The notes beneath the pieces are model-generated. The model ran no database searches, was not told the origin of the DNA, and saw only the letters and a program-made list of their open reading frames with translations. Below are positions 59,501 to 64,000 of a stretch of DNA of 64,000 nt, one piece after another (positions within the stretch are counted from its first letter, which is position 1; each line of letters starts with the position of its first letter). Where the stretch lies: NCBI GenBank assembly GCA_040879025.1, contig JBBDLF010000028.1:1-64000 (forward strand), read 5' to 3'. The position numbers and the translations under genes are program-made. The stretch comes from JBBDLF01 sp040879025. Its GTDB lineage: Bacteria > Pseudomonadota > Gammaproteobacteria > Pseudomonadales > Pseudohongiellaceae.

Positions 59501-61492
59501 TCAGTGTTCGTGAAGGTCGTGGTCGCAGGGATGGTGGTTATAGCCTTGCGGGCTGAGCCGCTTTGCCGACGTCTCGTGTTTCCTCTCTACACACTTGTAT
59601 ATTTTCGCGTCAATGAATGTTTCCACCAGATCGGTATCAAGTTGACCGGCTGTTGCCTCGGCCGTCAATAAATCCAGTGCCGCGGTATTGCTCATCGCCG
59701 TCTTGTAGGGTCTGTCCGAGGCGGTCAATGCATCGTAAATATCGCAGATGGTCATGATTTTGGATTGCACTGGAATCTGTTTTCCGGTCATGCCGAAAGG
59801 ATAGCCGCTGCCGTCCAGTTTTTCGTGATGAGCCGCGGCGATCGTGGGGACGTTCTTGAACTCGCGTGTCCAGGGAATGTGATTGAGAAAATACATGGTA
59901 TGCACAACATGAGACTCAATTTCCTTGCGCTCTGCTACTGACAGACTGCCTTTTTCTATACGCAGAAATTCGAACTCTTCGTCGCTCAGCACAGACAGGG
60001 AATCGTCGGGACCGCCAAGGCGAAGTTGTTCAATTTTCATTAGTAGCGTGGAGTTGTCCACAGGCGTCGTGGAAGGTTCATTGGCACGCGTGATGGCCGT
60101 AAAAAAATCCTCCAATTGTTTGATTTCCCCGGACAGCAGACTGCTGATTTTTTTTAATTCTCCGGTTGATGCGGCATTTTTCCGGTGCAGATCCAGTTGC
60201 TGTTCCAGCGAGCGAGTACGAAGCTTTTCCTGAGCCAGCAGAATTCTGTATCGGATGTTCTCCAGAGTGCCGGCGGGCAACTTTTTCTGTTTGACCAACA
60301 CCGACTCCCGCACCCCCACCTTGCCGAAATCATGCAATAGCGCGGCGTATTTCAGTTCCTGAATTTCATTGTCATTGAACTGCTGGCTGCGCAGCACCCC
60401 GGTGCCGATGGCATTGACCGCTCCCGCCAGGCCCAGGCACAGATCAGCCACCCTGAACGAATGGCCACTGGTAGTGGGGTCGCGCTGTTCAATCGCGGCA
60501 ACCGATGCGTTGACGAAACCTTCGAACAGGTTCTTGATGCTGTTGTGCATACGAGTGCTTTCAATGGCGATGCCGGCCTGGCTGGCAAGAGCCCGCAATA
60601 AAACGGTGATGTCATTATCAAAAGGCGTGGTGTTCAGATTAGCCGACGCCTCGTCGGTAATTTTCAGGTCCCTGCTCCGCTTGCAGTTGATGAACTGCAG
60701 CACGCCGATCACCTGATTTTCCTTTCCGGTCATGGGAATGGCGAACAAGGACTTGGTGTGATAACCCGTGGTTTCATCGAATGATTTATTGAACTGGTAG
60801 GAAACTGACGCAGGAATCCTGTAGGCATCCGGAATCATCAGTTCTTTATTGGTCAGCGCCACGTAGCCGGTAATTGATCTGTGGTCTAGCGCGAAACGGC
60901 TTTCCTGAAACGGAAAATCAATGGAATCATTGCGGGTGAGTTTGAATACAAGCTGTTTTTTTTTGTCGTCGTGGTCGTCCACAAGAAACAGTGAGACTGC
61001 ATCACAGCAGGCGATATTCTGGCCTTCCGTGATAATTTTGCGTAGCAGCGCAAACAGATCGTATTCCGAGGAAAGCGCGATACCGATTTCCGCGAGTTTG
61101 GCCAGATTTTCGACACTGCTGCCCTCGGAACGTTCACGATCCGCTTTCTCATTGAGGTGAAGCCATCGATGGCTGGCCAGTTCCAGAAGCTTGAGGCTTT
61201 GTCGGTGGGGCAGGGCGTCATCCAACAGGATGTCCGCGTCGGCATCGAGCGATTCGCGGCACAGAAAAATCGCACACGGAAAGGCGGTACGCCAGTCTGC
61301 CGGCGTGTCAGTGGCCAACAGTTTTTCATCAAGCAGGACCAGCGCGGGGTTCAATGTACGGGCGGCGGCGAGGGAGTCGATGCCGGCCACGTCGTAGAGG
61401 CTGCCGTTGAGTTGCCGTAGTAAAGTCTGGTCGGCGAAACTGGGGCCGTGCAGCAAGGTCAGGACAGCAACTTTTGAAGGCAGCGATTCCAT
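59501..61492 (-). CDS. GAF and HD-GYP domain protein (putative c-di-GMP phosphodiesterase)
   Basis: This is a 663-residue cytoplasmic protein. Residues 1-110 resemble a divergent receiver fold (VAVLTLLHGPSF, PALVLLDEKLL). A GAF domain follows at about 125-320 (CDAVSLFLVDDHDD, SLFAIPMTGKENQVIGVLQF). The HD-GYP domain has LLHDFGKVGV (HD) and, after an unusually long helical insert of about 140 residues, HHEKLDGSGYPFGM (GYP motif) near 555. Such enzymes hydrolyse cyclic di-GMP. ATG 61492 gives a sensible N-terminus. It is separated from the DUF6316 gene by 92 bases. Confidence 0.85.
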   Translation of the reverse strand: MESLPSKVAVLTLLHGPSFADQTLLRQLNGSLYDVAGIDSLAAARTLNPALVLLDEKLLATDTPADWRTAFPCAIFLCRESLDADADILLDDALPHRQSLKLLELASHRWLHLNEKADRERSEGSSVENLAKLAEIGIALSSEYDLFALLRKIITEGQNIACCDAVSLFLVDDHDDKKKQLVFKLTRNDSIDFPFQESRFALDHRSITGYVALTNKELMIPDAYRIPASVSYQFNKSFDETTGYHTKSLFAIPMTGKENQVIGVLQFINCKRSRDLKITDEASANLNTTPFDNDITVLLRALASQAGIAIESTRMHNSIKNLFEGFVNASVAAIEQRDPTTSGHSFRVADLCLGLAGAVNAIGTGVLRSQQFNDNEIQELKYAALLHDFGKVGVRESVLVKQKKLPAGTLENIRYRILLAQEKLRTRSLEQQLDLHRKNAASTGELKKISSLLSGEIKQLEDFFTAITRANEPSTTPVDNSTLLMKIEQLRLGGPDDSLSVLSDEEFEFLRIEKGSLSVAERKEIESHVVHTMYFLNHIPWTREFKNVPTIAAAHHEKLDGSGYPFGMTGKQIPVQSKIMTICDIYDALTASDRPYKTAMSNTAALDLLTAEATAGQLDTDLVETFIDAKIYKCVERKHETSAKRLSPQGYNHHPCDHDLHEH

Positions 61493-61584
61493 TAAGGATG
61501 ATCCGGGGTTTCGCAAAACAGCGAGTGTACCCCAGCTCGGTCGCTGAAGCGATAGCAGGCCTCTTTAGTGAAACCCGGTGGCGG

Positions 61585-61782
61585 TCAGGATGCGGTGTTT
61601 CGACTTCTCAGCTGATCGATGAATCGCTTCAAGCCGCTCTGGGCTTCGGAGCGATAGCGAAACGGTCCAACGGAATCTCCTTCGCGAGTGCGAAAGTACC
61701 AAAGTTCCTCATTGCTGAAGAGACGATCTGAACGCGACGGTACCCGGGTCTGGGGCCGATCTTCCGAACGTGTATCAGGCAT
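61585..61782 (-). CDS. DUF6316 family small protein
   Basis: This 65-residue protein has the DUF6316 pattern EELWYFRTREGDSVGPF followed by Y-R-S-E-A-x-x-G-L-x-x-F-I. It is small, charged and soluble, of unknown function. It precedes the HD-GYP gene on the same strand and could be cotranscribed with it. An 18-base inverted repeat begins 19 bases upstream of its start. Confidence 0.75.
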   Translation of the reverse strand: MPDTRSEDRPQTRVPSRSDRLFSNEELWYFRTREGDSVGPFRYRSEAQSGLKRFIDQLRSRNTAS

Positions 61783-62163
61783 TTTTTATCCTTTGGTCTG
61801 CGTTAGCCTAAGGTTACCCTGAGCCGGTAAACGGGCCTGACCTGGTGCCAAGTGGTAACCTTAAGCTAACGAGTAACGCTACCATACTGGCAACAAATGG
61901 AAATTAAAAGAGCGCAAATTCTATGCCATTGCGGCTAATTTTTCCGGCTCCGCCAACAACCGTTAAATTCAGAATAAAACATTTAAAATCAATAAGATAT
62001 AGTCTTTTTTGAATAATCGATTAAACGTGTTTTTGCTGGTTTTACAAAGAGATAAACAACTAATCTAAGGGTGAAAAAAGGTGCCGTGACAGCGTTGTTT
62101 TAACGCCTGTTATCCGGCTAACATTTACTCTCTGAATGTTTGGAATGTCAATGACAAAAGTCA
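61783..62163. other. AT-rich intergenic region upstream of the DUF6316 gene
   Basis: There are 381 bases without a gene. The left part contains the inverted repeat listed separately; positions about 61900-62110 are strongly AT-rich compared with the surroundings. No terminator with a T run is evident for mobA, which ends at 62164. Confidence 0.4.
61801..61871. promoter_or_regulatory. 18-base inverted repeat with 35-base spacer
   Basis: CGTTAGCCTAAGGTTACC (61801-61818) and GGTAACCTTAAGCTAACG (61854-61871) are complementary with one mismatch. They lie 19-89 bases upstream of the DUF6316 start, so they could be a leader hairpin or two inverted operator half-sites. No poly-T follows on either strand at the usual distance. 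Confidence 0.6.
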
Positions 62164-62817
62164 CTAGGGGGTTTCACTGAACCGGTGAAGAATTTTCACT
62201 GAGGCCAGGTCGGCGGGCGTATTGATGTTGAAAAAGCTTCCCGGCTCGCATTCGCTATCGATTTCCAGCACCGCGTCATTCAGTTCCTCCAGAATCTGCC
62301 GTGGACCAAACAGCTTTCGGTTCATGGCATCGACTATCGTCGGCAGCAGGGCAAAAGACCACAATGAAAACAGGGGTTGCACTTGCCCGTTGCTGCGGGT
62401 CCAGGTCACCTGAGCCTGGTGCCGTTTCATGGTCGCGAGCAGGCGCGGCACCAGGTCGGTCGGAAATACCGGGACGTCGGCGGGAAAGCAGGCCAGCCAG
62501 GATTCCGGCGCCGCCGCCTGCTCCAGGTGCCAGCTCATGGCGCTGGCTATGCCGGCGAGCGGACCGGCGTAGGCGTCCCGCAGGTCAGTGACACACGGCA
62601 GGCCGAATTTATCGAACGAAGCACTATTGCGGTTAACGCTGATGGCCAGGCTGTCCACCTGGGGGCGCGCGCGATCGATCACATGCTGGAGGATTTCCCG
62701 ATCGCCGAGCTTCAGCAGCGCCTTGTCGACAAACCCCATCCGCGAGGCCTTGCCACCCGCCAGAATGACACCCCGTATTCCCGCATGCTCGGTACTTATG
62801 TTCAAATCGGCCCTCAT
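62164..62817 (-). CDS. mobA: Molybdenum cofactor guanylyltransferase MobA
   Basis: This 217-residue nucleotidyltransferase links GMP to molybdopterin to make the bis-MGD cofactor. The GTP-binding motif GVILAGGKASRMG is at residues 15-27 with KALLKLGDREILQHVI after it. WLACFPADVPVFPTDLVPRL near residue 108 supplies the metal-binding Asp, and FFNINTPADL near 195 is typical of MobA. Length is normal. No other molybdenum gene is in the window. Confidence 0.9.
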   Translation of the reverse strand: MRADLNISTEHAGIRGVILAGGKASRMGFVDKALLKLGDREILQHVIDRARPQVDSLAISVNRNSASFDKFGLPCVTDLRDAYAGPLAGIASAMSWHLEQAAAPESWLACFPADVPVFPTDLVPRLLATMKRHQAQVTWTRSNGQVQPLFSLWSFALLPTIVDAMNRKLFGPRQILEELNDAVLEIDSECEPGSFFNINTPADLASVKILHRFSETP

Positions 62818-63125
62818 CCAGTAAGCTAGCGGGTGGCGGGTTCAGTTTTGCCACGGTGGTCGGGCGTCTTCATCCCGGAAATCGAGCATAGTGGAGGTGA
62901 ATTTTTGCCGCAAGAAATGTTATTGAATATGCCCCATTGGTGTGGGAGAATCGCGCGTTTTGTGGCGTTCAAGCCCCTGAGCACACTCAAATATGTGGGT
63001 TGTCACCACGATTGACTGCACTGTCGGTCTCGGCGCAGACCGGATCCGATAACTGAATTTCACGGTTTCTGGCTTCGATTGGCTCGGGGGTGTAACTGCC
63101 GCCCAGCGAGTGGAGAGGGTTATAC
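62818..63125. other. Divergent intergenic region between mobA and tig
   Basis: There are 308 bases. Both promoters must be here, but I cannot fix them. I looked for a tRNA gene, sometimes found before tig, and found none. GGAG at 63112-63115 is the ribosome site of tig. Confidence 0.4.
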
Positions 63126-64000
63126 ATGCAGGTTTCGATTGAAACTACCAAAGGTCTGGAACGAAAAATGACCATCGCGGTGCCGTCAAATGACGTGGAT
63201 AACGCCGTGAACGCGCGCCTGATGGAGGCGGCCAGAAACGTTCGTCTGGATGGGTTCCGCAAGGGCAAGGTGCCAATGAAGGTAGTGAAGACCCGCTTTG
63301 GCAAGGGGGTTCGCCAGGAAGTGGTGGGCGAACTGATGAGCAAGAGCTATTACGATGCCCTGCAACAGGAAAGCATCAAGCCGGCGGGTCAACCGCGCAT
63401 CGAAGCCACCAGCGTCAAGGAAGGCGAGGATCTCACCTTCACCGCCGTATTCGAGGTTTATCCCGAGGTGGAACTGCCTGACTTTTCCAGGGTCAAGGCG
63501 GAAAGACTGGTGGCCGACGTGGATGAGGAAAATATCGACAAGATGATTGAAACACTGCGCCAGCAACGGCAAACCTGGGAGGACGTGGATCGCGAGGCCC
63601 AGTTGAAGGACCGGGTTAATATCGACTACACCGGACATCTTGATGGCGAGGTCTTTCCGGGCGGTACCGGCAAGGGCAGCAGCCTGGTGCTAGGGTCGGA
63701 GCGCATGATTCCGGGGTTCGAAGACGGCCTTGTCGGCAAAAAGGCCGGGGAAACGGTCACGTTGCCGCTGACCTTTCCCAAGGAGTACCACAATGCCGAT
63801 ATGGCGGGAAAAAAAGTGGAATTTGAAATCACCGTCAATTCGATTTCCGAACAAAAGATGCCCGAAGTGGATGAAGCCTTTTTTTCCAGCTTCGGCATAG
63901 AGGAGGGCGGGCTCGAAGCATTCCGCAAGGAAGTGGCCGCCAACATGGAGCGGGAGATGCGTACCGCTTCGCGCAACAAGCTCAAGTCGCAGGTGATGGA
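63126..64000 (+). CDS. tig: Trigger factor, 5' part (runs off the window)
   Basis: The frame from ATG 63126 (GGAG about 10 bases upstream) is open to the window end, giving 291 codons of a protein of about 435-450. MQVSIETTKGLERKMTIAVP is the trigger-factor N-terminus and the ribosome-binding loop with the GFRKGKVP signature lies near residues 42-50. The FKBP-like prolyl isomerase domain spans about 150-240 (VNIDYTGHLDGEVFPGGTGKGSSLVLGS in part, MIPGFEDGLVG). It folds nascent chains at the ribosome exit. clpP-clpX often follow tig but are outside the window. Confidence 0.93.
   Translation, partial: MQVSIETTKGLERKMTIAVPSNDVDNAVNARLMEAARNVRLDGFRKGKVPMKVVKTRFGKGVRQEVVGELMSKSYYDALQQESIKPAGQPRIEATSVKEGEDLTFTAVFEVYPEVELPDFSRVKAERLVADVDEENIDKMIETLRQQRQTWEDVDREAQLKDRVNIDYTGHLDGEVFPGGTGKGSSLVLGSERMIPGFEDGLVGKKAGETVTLPLTFPKEYHNADMAGKKVEFEITVNSISEQKMPEVDEAFFSSFGIEEGGLEAFRKEVAANMEREMRTASRNKLKSQVM

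Noticed and set aside
62960..63120. Possible tRNA gene upstream of tig
   Set aside because: No acceptor-stem pairing, no GGTTCGA T-loop and no cloverleaf could be built by eye.

Overview
The window is a chromosomal segment of an aquatic-type gammaproteobacterium. The evidence is the smc-zipA-ligA order (ZipA occurs only in Gammaproteobacteria), fadB-fadA, ttcA-yheU-tusA, pdxB, djlA, bax, and the DUF6502 and DUF6316 families. The genus cannot be named from the sequence. Most genes are GC-rich and densely packed on both strands.

Region 1 (1-7742) is the distal part of a surface-polysaccharide locus. It holds four glycosyltransferases, an AsnB-type amidotransferase and an EpsG/Wzy-like polymerase, mostly with overlapping starts and stops. 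galE (11864) and a WecA-type initiating transferase (15764, minus strand) belong to the same pathway but are separated from it by an accessory island. Region 2 (about 7.75-11.8 kb) is that island, a patchwork of toxin-antitoxin genes in different stages of decay: a frameshifted HigB-like toxin, an IS66 remnant fused to a truncated ADP-ribosyltransferase-like toxin with its small partner, an intact TumE/TumA pair, a truncated sulfotransferase, a RelB antitoxin with a frameshifted RelE, and an orphan HipB-like repressor. Three of these units carry clear palindromic operator candidates.

Region 3 (12.9-20 kb) has a secreted subclass B3 metallo-beta-lactamase of the Gln116 (GOB-like) type, a carboxymuconolactone-decarboxylase-like lipoprotein, WecA, an 808-residue secreted protein of unknown function and an outer-membrane barrel. 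Region 4 (20-39.5 kb) is housekeeping (smc, zipA, ligA, an SLT lipoprotein, djlA, a CDF metal transporter, an M16C peptidase, a YlqF-like GTPase, bolA, bax, a polysaccharide deacetylase). It is peppered with about 35 copies of an AATTTGTGGGTGTCC(C)-type mini-palindrome in seven clusters. In the mixed clusters, reverse copies lie mainly on the left and forward copies on the right. A 327-residue RAYT-like HUH transposase gene sits in the middle, flanked by copies in the same arrangement. Three copies lie in frame inside the hinge coding region of smc, and others supply the last codons of ligA and of the CDF gene. I regard this repeat/RAYT system as the most interesting feature.

Region 5 (39.5-48.2 kb) is metabolic: fadBA, ttcA, yheU, tusA, a FEN-type exonuclease, pdxB, alaA and msrB. 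Region 6 (48.2-55.5 kb) is a two-gene minus-strand operon: a TPR plus outer-membrane-barrel protein resembling Slam translocators, followed by a 1953-residue secreted FecR-domain protein with DG-rich and EP-repeat linkers and six degenerate WGxW/beta-barrel-like repeats. I infer a type XI-like secretion pair. Region 7 (55.5-64 kb) holds an outer-membrane protein, a membrane-anchored protein next to a DUF6502 putative regulator with twin palindromes upstream, an alpha/beta hydrolase whose nucleophile position is Ala, a GAF/HD-GYP protein, a DUF6316 protein, mobA and the 5' part of tig.
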